Of a stretch of 42,772 nucleotides of DNA, positions 23,554 through 31,834 are shown in pieces. This DNA comes from an uncultured Erysipelothrix sp. GTDB lineage: Bacteria > Bacillota_I > Bacilli_A > Erysipelotrichales > Erysipelotrichaceae. The translations under genes and the position numbers were made by a program. How positions within the stretch are numbered: position 1 is the stretch's first letter; the number at the start of each line of letters is the position of its first letter. The notes under the pieces are model-generated. The model had not been told where the DNA came from and did not search any database. It was given only the letters and a program-made list of their open reading frames with translations. The DNA is taken from contig CANRNG010000007.1 in NCBI GenBank assembly GCA_947631935.1, positions 1 to 42,772 on the forward strand. Direction: 5' to 3'.

Positions 23554-26030
23554 CAAAAAGATATAATAAGACAATAGAAAAAGCACAAGACGAGTTGCTG
23601 GAAACTATACTTGGATCTTTAAAAGAAAATAAATTGCCTTGGCAAAAACCATGGAAAGGTAATTTTTATTCTCCATATAATCCAACAACAAACAAAGAGT
23701 ATGAAAAAACAAATAGGTTTACTCTATTGATTACCCAATTTGTAAATGGTTGGGAAGATCCGCGCTGGATGACATATAAGCAAGCGCAGGCCAAAGGATA
23801 TTGGATTAAAAAAGGATCTGTAGCAACCACACTTTACTTTGCTCAATGGGTATATCAAGATACAGGTAAGCCACTTAAAAATGAGGATTATTTTGGTTTA
23901 TCAGATAAAGAAAAAGATGAGCTAAGAGCAAAGCTCGTATTAAAATCGAAACCCTTCTATGTATTTAACGCAGCACAAATTACTGGATTACCAGAATTGG
24001 AGAACGAACCTATTGTGCCGTTGACGTTCAATAATACTTTAGCAGAAGAATTCGCCAACAATCTCATCAATAAGATGAATTTAAGGGTTGAACACCTCGG
24101 TACATCGGCATACTACATACCAAGCGAAGACAGAGTTGTTATGCCCCCAGATTCACTGTTTGAAGACGAACAATACTATTACAGTACTCTTATTCATGAA
24201 TTGGGTCATTCAACGGGGCATGAATCGCGATTGGCGCGCGATTTAAGCGGTAAATTCGGGTCTAAAGAGTATGCTTTAGAGGAACTTAGGGCAGAGATGG
24301 TTTCGGCTCTCATGGCGTTAGAAATCGGTTTTGAAAACAGTCCAGAACATATTATTAACCATCAGGCTTATTGCCAAAGTTGGTATAAAATTCTGGAAGA
24401 CAATCCCAAAATTTTGATGGATGCAATTCGAGATGCACAGGATATTCGGAAATATATGATCGAAACTGGCGAGCTTGATTTAATAATTGAAGCAGACAAA
24501 AATAATCAATTAAAAGAATTTAATAAAGTATACTATGAATTCGTTGAGCGTGAAGGCCTACCTGTCCGGGTGGAGGGTCATATCTATACATTAATTAAAG
24601 GATCAAAAGATGGAGTTAGATTTGAAGTTGAGTTTGATACTGTCAATTTCGTGGAAAGACATAGATTGATGGATGATTATATTTCGTTCACAGATGCAAT
24701 TTCATACAACTTAAATATGTATACTGAAGCTTTAAGAGAAAAACTATCTTATGATGGTTTATTAGAAAAAAGTGAAACTGATATAAAGTTTACAACAGAA
24801 GATTTGGTACATATTAGACAGATGATTGCTTACACCAATAACGATTTAGGTGATGTTATTGATAAAATGCTTCAACCTTATCTTGAAAATGGCAGCATTC
24901 ATATTGATTATGAATTAATCGCAAAGAATAAGTTTGATATTGTCAGTGAAATAGATCATGAAACTATACAATACTTTCAAAAACATGGAATTGACACTGC
25001 TAAAATTGAAAAGGATTTAAAAAACAAAGAGCAAAACAAACAAAAAAATAGAATTCCTATAGATCAATTAAAAGCAGAAGTAAGTATAATCGATTTTGCA
25101 GAAGAAGTTTTTGGTCTTAAATCAGTATCTCAATCAGGTAATCTTTATCAGTTAGTCGAACATGATTCTTGTAAAATATATCGAGATAATTCTTTTGTTA
25201 GGTTCTCTCAAATTCAAGCGAATGGAAAACCTGTTGGTGGAAGTGTTATAGATTTTGCAATGCATTTCGGTGGTTTGGAATTGTCTGAAGCGGTAAAGTT
25301 GGTTGAAAATTATTATCTTCAAAACGGGAAAACCCAAAGAATATTTACAGCCATTCAAAAAGACGAAATTTTAAACTTGGAGTTGCCTGAAAAAGAAAGT
25401 CATTCAAAAAATGTTTATGCTTATCTTACCAAAACTAGAGGTATTTCTGCATCGGTAGTTAATAGATATTTAAAAGAAGGACTTTTATACCAGGAAGCTA
25501 AAAAGGCAAACTGCATTTTTGTTGGAAAATTAGGACAAGATGTTCTATACGCAACAAAAAGAGGGACTCGAACAGACAGTAAATTTATGGGCGATGTGCC
25601 AAAATCAATAGTCGAGGTGGGGGTATATCTAGATAATGGTTCATCTACACTGATTTTAACAGAAAGTGTAATTGATCAGATGTCCTACCAAGTTTTAGAA
25701 AAGAATCCAACAAATTACAATTACTTAAGTACTAACGGAGTAGCCAAAGCTATGAATGTACTAAAATTTCATTTGGTAAAAAGAAATGAGAACGTTGAAA
25801 AGGTTATCCTTGCATTTGATAATGATGACAAAGGCGAGGAGGCAACATTAGTGTGTGCTGAGTTTTTATCAAAAGAGTATCCAGAAATCGAACACTTTGT
25901 TATCAGCCCCAAGAATAAAGATTGGAACCAAGATCTTCAGGAATTAAAGTTTGGTAAGATTAACGAAAAAAAAATAGAAGACCATTTAACACAACAGGTG
26001 TTAGATGAACATGTAATGACTAAAAATTAG
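23550..26030 (+). CDS. ArdC-like antirestriction/metallopeptidase/Toprim polyvalent protein
   Basis: This is a large, 826-residue protein. Residues 1-150 form the ArdC N-terminal ssDNA-binding domain (LPWQKPWKGNFYSPYNP; WMTYKQAQAKGYWIKKGS). Next is a zincin domain with HELGHSTGHESR (H216, E217, H220) and the later EELRAEM. A middle part (about 330-430) resembles the YodL/LPD-type domains. From about 510 a DUF3991-like primase-associated region (GSVIDFAMHFGG) leads to a Toprim domain with LTESVIDQMSYQ and FDNDDKGEEA. Iyer and colleagues described such mosaic polyvalent proteins in phages and ICEs. They enter the recipient and protect or process the incoming strand. Confidence 0.85.
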   Translation: MTKRYNKTIEKAQDELLETILGSLKENKLPWQKPWKGNFYSPYNPTTNKEYEKTNRFTLLITQFVNGWEDPRWMTYKQAQAKGYWIKKGSVATTLYFAQWVYQDTGKPLKNEDYFGLSDKEKDELRAKLVLKSKPFYVFNAAQITGLPELENEPIVPLTFNNTLAEEFANNLINKMNLRVEHLGTSAYYIPSEDRVVMPPDSLFEDEQYYYSTLIHELGHSTGHESRLARDLSGKFGSKEYALEELRAEMVSALMALEIGFENSPEHIINHQAYCQSWYKILEDNPKILMDAIRDAQDIRKYMIETGELDLIIEADKNNQLKEFNKVYYEFVEREGLPVRVEGHIYTLIKGSKDGVRFEVEFDTVNFVERHRLMDDYISFTDAISYNLNMYTEALREKLSYDGLLEKSETDIKFTTEDLVHIRQMIAYTNNDLGDVIDKMLQPYLENGSIHIDYELIAKNKFDIVSEIDHETIQYFQKHGIDTAKIEKDLKNKEQNKQKNRIPIDQLKAEVSIIDFAEEVFGLKSVSQSGNLYQLVEHDSCKIYRDNSFVRFSQIQANGKPVGGSVIDFAMHFGGLELSEAVKLVENYYLQNGKTQRIFTAIQKDEILNLELPEKESHSKNVYAYLTKTRGISASVVNRYLKEGLLYQEAKKANCIFVGKLGQDVLYATKRGTRTDSKFMGDVPKSIVEVGVYLDNGSSTLILTESVIDQMSYQVLEKNPTNYNYLSTNGVAKAMNVLKFHLVKRNENVEKVILAFDNDDKGEEATLVCAEFLSKEYPEIEHFVISPKNKDWNQDLQELKFGKINEKKIEDHLTQQVLDEHVMTKN

Positions 26031-26041
26031 GAGGAAAAAAT

Positions 26042-26380
26042 ATGTCAGCAAAAATGTTTGTAGTTGGTAATATTACAAAAGAATTAGAGTTAAAAGAAGT
26101 AGTAGGAAGTGATGGAACCAAAAAGAACGTTTCAAATTTTACGGTAGCTTGTCGCGACGGAAAGGGATCGGTTTATGTTCAAGTAACAGCATGGGGAAGC
26201 GCAGCTGAAGTAATAAAAGAAAACACTACTAAGGGTTCAAAAATTGAAATTTATGGTAGATATAAAGTCTCTTCTTACAAAACAAAAGATAAAGAATCAG
26301 AACAAAGACACTATGTAGAAGTTGAGTCTTTTGAATTTTTAGATCCGAAGCCTGATAAGCAGATTGGTCTTGATGTTTAA
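26042..26380 (+). CDS. ssb: Single-stranded DNA-binding protein
   Basis: The 112-residue OB-fold protein has MFVVGNITKELELKEV, FTVACRDGK, YVQVTAWGSAAE and KIEIYGRYKVSSYK, which follow the SSB pattern. AGGAGGAAAAAAT gives a strong ribosome site 12 bases after the ArdC-Toprim stop. It lacks the usual acidic tail (DDDIPF). It ends in IGLDV, so recruitment of host partners via the tail may be lost, as in some plasmid SSBs. It would coat the transferred strand. Confidence 0.85.
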   Translation: MSAKMFVVGNITKELELKEVVGSDGTKKNVSNFTVACRDGKGSVYVQVTAWGSAAEVIKENTTKGSKIEIYGRYKVSSYKTKDKESEQRHYVEVESFEFLDPKPDKQIGLDV

Positions 26381-26398
26381 TCAGCATCTTGATATAAT
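26370..26398 (+). promoter_or_regulatory. Promoter overlapping the ssb end
   Basis: TTGATG (26370-26375) and TATAAT (26393-26398) with exactly 17 bp between form a close match to the vegetative consensus. The start would be near 26405, within the region described next. Confidence 0.7.
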
Positions 26399-26404
26399 AT
26401 AGGT

Positions 26405-26505
26405 GCTTAATTAAGCGTTAACGATCATAGGCAATCTGTCTATGTGGGAGGCAGTTAAATCTGTCATAGAAACGAAGAGGGTGAGCAATCGCCCTCTTTT
26501 ATTAT
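26405..26505 (+). ncRNA. Structured short RNA or leader with terminator
   Basis: Starting after the promoter at 26370, the RNA would be about 100 bases. The first hairpin (CATAGGC with GTCTATG, 26426-26444) overlaps a degenerate palindrome copy. GGGAGG follows. The intrinsic terminator (8 bp, 26476-26497, with one G-U pair) ends in a T run. No useful coding frame is seen. It may be a counter-regulatory RNA or an attenuated leader of the gene at 26587. Seen by eye, not folded by program. Confidence 0.5.
26425..26445. repeat. Degenerate copy of the palindrome
   Basis: The arms are TCATAGGCAA and CTGTCTATGT. It agrees with the consensus in outline and has the same relation to a purine-rich ribosome-like run (GGGAGG). 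A second, weaker trace (ATCCAGGTAGAAAGGA) lies at 26545-26572 before the gene at 26587. Confidence 0.45.
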
Positions 26506-26586
26506 TTAAAGTAACAAGGCACATCTAAAGTGTCTTTTTTTGTAGTTTGAACACTTTATCCAGGTAGAAAGGATGAATTTACCTAA

Positions 26587-27297
26587 ATGAATATTTACGA
26601 TGTAGACAGAAATTATACCGAATATCTTCAAAAAAAAGAAATTGAGGAACGGGGTTTTACTACAGTACCTAATTTCGATTATGAAGATGTAGGTCGAGAA
26701 AAGAAATTTGTTTCTGGCCCCGTATTTGAAATTGACAATATTAAATATTATGTAGGTGCATCTCATAAAAAAATTTTAAATGATGATTGCTATCCAATAT
26801 ATTTTGAAAAGGAACCAGGGATAATTAAAGGAACTTTGAGATTTCAATACATGATTCCGATAGCACCCAGTGCCGTTAAATTTAGAAACATAAGAATGGA
26901 ACCTAGTAAAAGCAGAAGAAATTTCTTATGGCAATATTTGAAAAGTATCCAAAAAAACAAGCCTTTTATTATGGAAAAGAGTAATGAAGTCTATTTGAAA
27001 CAGATATCTAACCAAATTCCAGAAGATCTAAAGGATCGATTCAATCAATTCAAATTTCTAGAGTCAAAGATGATCCAATACGAATTAAATTACAAATTAG
27101 GATTACTGAATACTGAAGAAGAATTACCCGTTGTTTATAATGAAAATCTTCAACAGCATATTGTATTATATGAGGGATACGGAAGACCAGTTGAACCTAA
27201 ACACTTGAAAGATTTTAATTTACTTGCGCACACAGTGGATTTTGATTTAGAAGAAATGGAGTCTGTTGAAGAATATTTAAATGAGATTGAGTTGTAA
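26587..27297 (+). CDS. Hypothetical protein
   Basis: This protein has 236 residues and no signal or membrane segments. It has a middle basic stretch (FRNIRMEPSKSRRNFLWQYLKS) and an acidic C-terminus (DLEEMESVEEYLNEIEL). The ribosome site GAAAGGA lies 14 bases upstream, with a five-codon frame (MNLPK, 26573-26590) ending in a TGA that overlaps the ATG of this gene, so it may be translated by coupling. It lies between ssb and the oriT-like region. No family is recognised. Confidence 0.6.
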   Translation: MNIYDVDRNYTEYLQKKEIEERGFTTVPNFDYEDVGREKKFVSGPVFEIDNIKYYVGASHKKILNDDCYPIYFEKEPGIIKGTLRFQYMIPIAPSAVKFRNIRMEPSKSRRNFLWQYLKSIQKNKPFIMEKSNEVYLKQISNQIPEDLKDRFNQFKFLESKMIQYELNYKLGLLNTEEELPVVYNENLQQHIVLYEGYGRPVEPKHLKDFNLLAHTVDFDLEEMESVEEYLNEIEL

Positions 27298-27305
27298 ATT
27301 TCAGG

Positions 27306-27506
27306 GTGTTGAATAACAAATTTCTTACACAAAGTCGTTTTTTGTTTGGGTTAAAGCAAAACTTGAATAAAAAAAGAAAGAGAGCAAAGAAGATTAATTA
27401 TAAAAATAGGAAGAAAAACCGTTTAAGTTTCCCACCCGTTTTTCGAGTAGAAAAACGGGGCGTGATTTTGCATCAGATTTACAAATGGAGACTTACTAAA
27501 AATTAA
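27306..27506 (+). CDS. Doubtful short basic protein
   Basis: A 66-residue frame from GTG is very Lys/Arg-rich (LNKKRKRAKKINYKNRKKN), which is what purine-rich DNA would give by chance. It has no clear ribosome site. A 10-bp hairpin (CCCGTTTTTC with GAAAAACGGG, 27435-27459) lies in it. It is more likely a non-coding or oriT-related stretch than a gene, but I cannot exclude a small nucleic-acid-binding protein. Confidence 0.2.
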   Translation: MLNNKFLTQSRFLFGLKQNLNKKRKRAKKINYKNRKKNRLSFPPVFRVEKRGVILHQIYKWRLTKN

Positions 27507-27542
27507 GATTTGAATAATACGATAAATCTAAGGTGAGAATTA

Positions 27543-27583
27543 AGCAGGTACAACAGACCATTGTGGTAGTACCTGCTTTTTTG
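27543..27583 (+). terminator. Intrinsic terminator
   Basis: AGCAGGTAC pairs with GTACCTGCT (9 bp), with an inner ACCA/TGGT stem, followed by TTTTTTG. It isolates the oriT-like region from upstream genes. Confidence 0.75.
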
Positions 27584-27633
27584 TTTTTATCGTTGAAATA
27601 ATGATATTTCTTTAAAAACGAGCATAAGGGGTT

Positions 27634-27765
27634 TTGGCGTACAAAATGTACACCAACCCAGGAGAACAAGTGGACATAGTCCACTTTTTAAAAGGTTTAT
27701 GTTTGGCGCACAAGTATAAAAATCTTGGCGCATAGTCGAGTTTATTTGGCGCACATTTGGCGCAC
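27634..27765. other. Candidate oriT or operator with phased repeats
   Basis: Upstream of the accessory protein and relaxase genes, TTGGCG repeats occur five times. One (27634) is in an inverted repeat TTGGCGTACA/TGTACACCAA (27634-27656). Four more copies of (T/C)TTGGCGCA(C/T) start at 27702, 27724, 27745 and 27756. The last four steps are 22, 21 and 11 bp, close to whole helical turns. An AAGTGGAC/GTCCACTT palindrome (27668-27686) lies between. This is what binding sites of a ribbon-helix-helix relaxosome protein next to nic would look like. Confidence 0.5.
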
Positions 27766-27794
27766 AGTGATTTTACGGTAGAAGGAGTAAAAAT

Positions 27795-28238
27795 ATGACA
27801 AGAAAAACTGTTAGAAAGCATTTGAGAATTACCCCTCAAATGGAAGACAAAATTCAGCAATTAAAAAGTGCAATAAATGCAGAAAATGAAAAATATGGAA
27901 AACCAGAAGTGAGGGACACAGAAGTAATCGAAGCAGCTATAACCTTTTTTCACTCTCATACTTTTGGAAAAGATGTCATGGAATCGACTGTAGATCAACT
28001 TGAAGTTATTATTTCATCTTCTATAAAATTGACGATGAGAAATTGGTGGGATGACTTAGCTAAGGCAATGAATAGATTAAATTACAATAGTGATAAAACT
28101 TTAGATTCGCTTTATATTTTGATGATGTCTTTGGATCTGATTCCAAACGATCAACAAAAAATGAACGACTTAATTAAAGCAAGTGAAGTCTACCATGATG
28201 TAGTCGACGTCGCTATAAAGAAAAAGAATGAAGGGTAG
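27795..28238 (+). CDS. Ribbon-helix-helix-like relaxosome accessory protein
   Basis: The 147-residue protein starts after AGAAGGAGT. Residues 1-40 (TVRKHLRITPQMEDKIQQLKSA) resemble a MetJ/Arc-type ribbon-helix-helix, and RDTEVIEAAITFF adds a helical segment. The rest is helical. RHH proteins placed directly before relaxase genes bind oriT and guide nicking, and often repress their own operon. The phased repeats just upstream are the natural target. The identification is from length, position and N-terminal pattern. Confidence 0.55.
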   Translation: MTRKTVRKHLRITPQMEDKIQQLKSAINAENEKYGKPEVRDTEVIEAAITFFHSHTFGKDVMESTVDQLEVIISSSIKLTMRNWWDDLAKAMNRLNYNSDKTLDSLYILMMSLDLIPNDQQKMNDLIKASEVYHDVVDVAIKKKNEG

Positions 28239-28247
28239 GTGAATTAA

Positions 28248-29546
28248 GTGAGTGTAGATTTAGCTACAAACTTTTCCTTTATGGTTCACGGAAAGGAACA
28301 TCGATCTCAAGGTGGTCGAAGGAAAAATGGACTGGTGTCGTCTAAAGATTTGATTGGTTACTTGCGTTACACACGCAGGAAGGACTCTAGAGAACCTGTT
28401 AGAGATAATCTTGAAGTAGAAGGGGGATACTTCGAATATACCAGTCGCGATTCTGCATCAATTAAGACTTTCACTAACTATGGTTGGTTGACTGCAGAAA
28501 AGGACATAGACAACTTTAAAACTGAAGTGTCCAATAGTTTTAATAATGAGGGTAATATAGCTTGGTTACCGATTCAAGCCTATAAGGATTATATGACTGC
28601 TGCTCAATATGGACTATTTCATGCTGAAGACTATGCTGCAATTACTGGAAAAGTATTAAATAAGTTCTTTAAATATGTAAACTTAGACCCTAATAATATG
28701 TTGTGGTGGATGGATTATCACAACGATAAAAAACATCCACATGTACACCTTGTGTTTCTTGAAAGAAACCAAACTAGAACGCGAGGGAAATTTACTCAAA
28801 AAGAATTAGACTATTTTAAAGGGGCTTTATTCCAGGAAATGAAGTTAAGAGAAATGATCATAACAGATACATATCAATTGAACTTGGACGTAATAAAAGA
28901 AAACTCCAACGATAAAAAAATGCTTAGGGAAGTGATCAGTGAAATGATTACATTACGAAAAGATGATGAAATAAAAAAAATGTTAATCAATTTAAGAATG
29001 AAGCTTCCATCTAAAGGGCGGTTGCAATATGGTGCATCACACATGATTCCGTACAGGTCGGAGATTGATAAAGTGGTCGATACGATATTAACCCACCCGA
29101 CCATCAAGGGCGATTATGAAACCCTAATTACTAAATGGCAGTTTTTGGATAGTGAAAAATCTAGAGAATTGAAAACAACCTATACTGCAGTTTTTGATGC
29201 TGAAGATGGAAAGCTTAGAAAAAATGTGGCCAATGAAATTTTGAGAAGCATGAAAGATATAGAAAAAACAAATGATAAAAACATAATTCGTAGTTTCGAT
29301 GAAGAATCTGAAAAGCAAGTTGAAACTGAAGATGGTCAAAAGAATGGCTACAAGAAAAGTGATCATCAAGAAAACTCAAAATTAAACCCGTTAGAAGAAT
29401 CAAAGAAACCTAATGAAACCGAATATATTAAATCATATGCCAATCTCCAAGTGAAACAAGCTTTAGATAAAATTGAAGCTGAAATTGAACATGAGGTAGA
29501 ACAGGCTCAATATGATTACTACGATGGAAAGGATTTTTATATATGA
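28248..29546 (+). CDS. MobL/MobP-type relaxase
   Basis: GTG start after GGTAGGTGA. The protein has 432 residues. An N-terminal Tyr-rich part (LIGYLRYTRRKDS; GYFEYTSRDSA) holds candidate catalytic tyrosines. The three-histidine metal box is HNDKKHPHVHLVF near residues 160-172. These features match MobL/MobP relaxases of Gram-positive plasmids and ICEs. The enzyme cuts one strand at nic, stays bound to the 5' end and is led to the channel by the coupling protein, whose gene overlaps by 4 bases. The C-terminal acidic tail may serve recognition. Confidence 0.85.
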   Translation: MSVDLATNFSFMVHGKEHRSQGGRRKNGLVSSKDLIGYLRYTRRKDSREPVRDNLEVEGGYFEYTSRDSASIKTFTNYGWLTAEKDIDNFKTEVSNSFNNEGNIAWLPIQAYKDYMTAAQYGLFHAEDYAAITGKVLNKFFKYVNLDPNNMLWWMDYHNDKKHPHVHLVFLERNQTRTRGKFTQKELDYFKGALFQEMKLREMIITDTYQLNLDVIKENSNDKKMLREVISEMITLRKDDEIKKMLINLRMKLPSKGRLQYGASHMIPYRSEIDKVVDTILTHPTIKGDYETLITKWQFLDSEKSRELKTTYTAVFDAEDGKLRKNVANEILRSMKDIEKTNDKNIIRSFDEESEKQVETEDGQKNGYKKSDHQENSKLNPLEESKKPNETEYIKSYANLQVKQALDKIEAEIEHEVEQAQYDYYDGKDFYI

Positions 29547-31675
29547 TAAAAAAGATATTTTTTATAGTATTGGGTGCAATCTTTGTATATTATTCACTTG
29601 CATTCATTATGCTCAATATTGGGTATTTCGTGTTGTACTTTAAAGCCACAATTCAATCGATTGAAGACTTAACAAATTTCCCGTTACAAACTAATTTGAA
29701 TTTACTAAAAACCCCAGAATACACTTTATATCAAAGAGTAGTGTTTTTGGGAACGATATTTATTATTGCTCTGATATTGGTCAACAATCTTTCGACTTTC
29801 TTTGAAAGCAGAGGGGTCTGGTTAAAAAACAAATATGAGAGAGCAAGCTATTCTAAATGGTTAACAAAAATTCAGAGAACGCGCGGGTCGTTATTTGTAA
29901 AAGTAAGTAAAAAAGGGAATGTAGTTTATACTGGTGTAGAAGAATTGTTTATAAAGATGAAAAATCCAATTGCAAAACTTCAGAACAAATATGTAGAATG
30001 GAGAATGTTGCCAGACACTAAGAAATGGAACACAATACCGACATATATTAACAATGGTGAAAAGACAAGAATATCTGGTGGTGTACCAGTTATGGCTCTA
30101 AGGAAATATCTTTTGTTTGGAAAGTTTAATAGGCTGTGGTATTTGACAGGAGATAAGCATTCCCTTTTTGTAGCGTCTACAGGTAAAGGTAAATCCATGA
30201 CCTTTGTTTTACCTATGATTTTCAGCTATATTGCAGCGGAAGAAAACATGGTTATTCATGATCCAAAAGGTGAACTATACGCGCATACCAAAGATGCCTT
30301 AAAGGATGCAGGCTACAAAATCGTAACAATAGATTTTGTACGCCCCGAGTGTAGTGATGGATGGAATCCGTTGGATGTGCCTTATAAAGCGTGGAAAGAG
30401 GCCTTGATAGATGCTGAGGAAAGGTTGATGCAATCCCATGATCTGGATATCCAAGGGAACTTTATTGAACGCTCTAAAGGAGAGGTTATCAAGAAAAAAG
30501 ACCTCTATAAACACGCAGAGTTATCTGAAGCAGTTGAACAGGTGTTAGATATCGCTCGGGCGATGAGTTTTGAAGAAGATGCAAAAAATCCATATTGGCA
30601 CGAAGGTGCTGGAGATATGATTGCGGGATGTTCTCTATTTATGATGGAAGAGGGAAACGAAGACTATGTAAATTTAACAAGTGGACGATACTTAATTCAG
30701 TTAGGCGATGAAGACGGAAAGGGGACTCTTTTAAAAAAATATTTAAACGAGAATAGAGATGTTGATGCACCTTCGCGTTCTAAATTAGACACTTACTTAA
30801 CTGCTGAAGGAGTTACTAAATCAGGATTAAAGTCAGTCTTTAATAATAAGATGTCATTAGTTACAGCAACGGATGCAATCGCAAGAATGACCTCAAAAAG
30901 TACATTTGATATGAGAGATGTCTTTACAGAAAAAACTGCAGTCTTATTAATGACACATGATGAAAAGTCAACATACTATCCTTTGGTAACTATGTTCTTT
31001 AAACAACTCTATGAAGTTGGAATTAAAGAATCAAGAAAAAATCCCATGCGAAGATTAAAGATTCCAATGAATTGGGTCATCGATGAGTTTGCTCAGTTGC
31101 CAGAGATTAAAGACATTGGCCCAATTTATGGTGCCGCAAGATCCCGCGGTGTGCGAATAAATGCGTTTATACAATCTTTTTCTCAGTTAGAAGAAAAATA
31201 CGAGAAGAATGTATCGAACATTATCGAAGATAACTCAACAAATGTTATCTACATCGGATCCATGACAACCGAAGCACAAGCGCACTTTAGTGATATTGCT
31301 GGAGACGAGCTTGTATGGGATAAGAAGAAAAAAGATTTTATTACCAGACCTTTAATAACTAAGACAAGGTTATCAAAAATGGAAAAAGGTCGATCACTCA
31401 TTAAGACATTAGAATGGGATCCCTTCATGTCTAAGTTACCCCCATTTACTAGATACGTTCATTACCGTAAACCAGATTGGGATAAGGAAGTTAAACCTCA
31501 AGAGAAGGTTAAATTCTTTAATATTAAAGAGGCTTCTAAAACTAAACTGAATAAAAAACTTTCTAAATTAGGAAGCAAGCGTTTAGAAGTAAATAATTTT
31601 AATGAAATTGATACAAACCAGATCATCAATAATAAAAAGTTAGAAGATCGAGGCATGATTAAAATTCAAGATTAA
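29543..31675 (+). CDS. virD4: VirD4/TraG-type coupling protein
   Basis: The protein has 710 residues, with two N-terminal membrane segments (about 8-30 and 70-88). Walker A is ASTGKGKSMTF near residue 212, followed by DPKGELYAHT. Walker B is NWVIDEFAQLP near 510, and RSRGVRINAFIQSFSQLEEKY is the conserved box after it. It is the ATPase that links the relaxase-DNA complex to the VirB4-based channel. The gene overlaps the relaxase stop and ends at a strong terminator, so it closes the transfer operon. Confidence 0.93.
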   Translation: MIKKIFFIVLGAIFVYYSLAFIMLNIGYFVLYFKATIQSIEDLTNFPLQTNLNLLKTPEYTLYQRVVFLGTIFIIALILVNNLSTFFESRGVWLKNKYERASYSKWLTKIQRTRGSLFVKVSKKGNVVYTGVEELFIKMKNPIAKLQNKYVEWRMLPDTKKWNTIPTYINNGEKTRISGGVPVMALRKYLLFGKFNRLWYLTGDKHSLFVASTGKGKSMTFVLPMIFSYIAAEENMVIHDPKGELYAHTKDALKDAGYKIVTIDFVRPECSDGWNPLDVPYKAWKEALIDAEERLMQSHDLDIQGNFIERSKGEVIKKKDLYKHAELSEAVEQVLDIARAMSFEEDAKNPYWHEGAGDMIAGCSLFMMEEGNEDYVNLTSGRYLIQLGDEDGKGTLLKKYLNENRDVDAPSRSKLDTYLTAEGVTKSGLKSVFNNKMSLVTATDAIARMTSKSTFDMRDVFTEKTAVLLMTHDEKSTYYPLVTMFFKQLYEVGIKESRKNPMRRLKIPMNWVIDEFAQLPEIKDIGPIYGAARSRGVRINAFIQSFSQLEEKYEKNVSNIIEDNSTNVIYIGSMTTEAQAHFSDIAGDELVWDKKKKDFITRPLITKTRLSKMEKGRSLIKTLEWDPFMSKLPPFTRYVHYRKPDWDKEVKPQEKVKFFNIKEASKTKLNKKLSKLGSKRLEVNNFNEIDTNQIINNKKLEDRGMIKIQD

Positions 31676-31680
31676 TTTAT

Positions 31681-31718
31681 TGGATCTAACAATTTAGTTG
31701 TTAGATCCAGTTTTTTTT
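31681..31718 (+). terminator. Strong intrinsic terminator
   Basis: A 12-bp perfect stem (TGGATCTAACAA with TTGTTAGATCCA) around TTTAG, followed after AG... by eight T. It ends the relaxase-coupling protein operon. Confidence 0.9.
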
Positions 31719-31834
31719 ATAATTTCTAATAATTATAGGCCGTCCATTTGTAAATCTGAATCTAATCGTGGATAAGTGTACATAATTTTTCAAATGCGAA
31801 ATCAAGTAATGAACTCTTTTGTCGACTGTACCTT

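Noticed and set aside
27306-27506. A Lys/Arg-rich 66-residue protein as a certain gene
   Set aside because: The composition follows from purine-rich DNA, the start is poor and a hairpin interrupts it. Listed only with low confidence.
27668-27686. AAGTGGAC-ATA-GTCCACTT as another member of the 21-bp family
   Set aside because: It shares TGGAC/GTCCA, but the spacer is three bases instead of five and the outer bases differ. It is more likely part of the oriT region.
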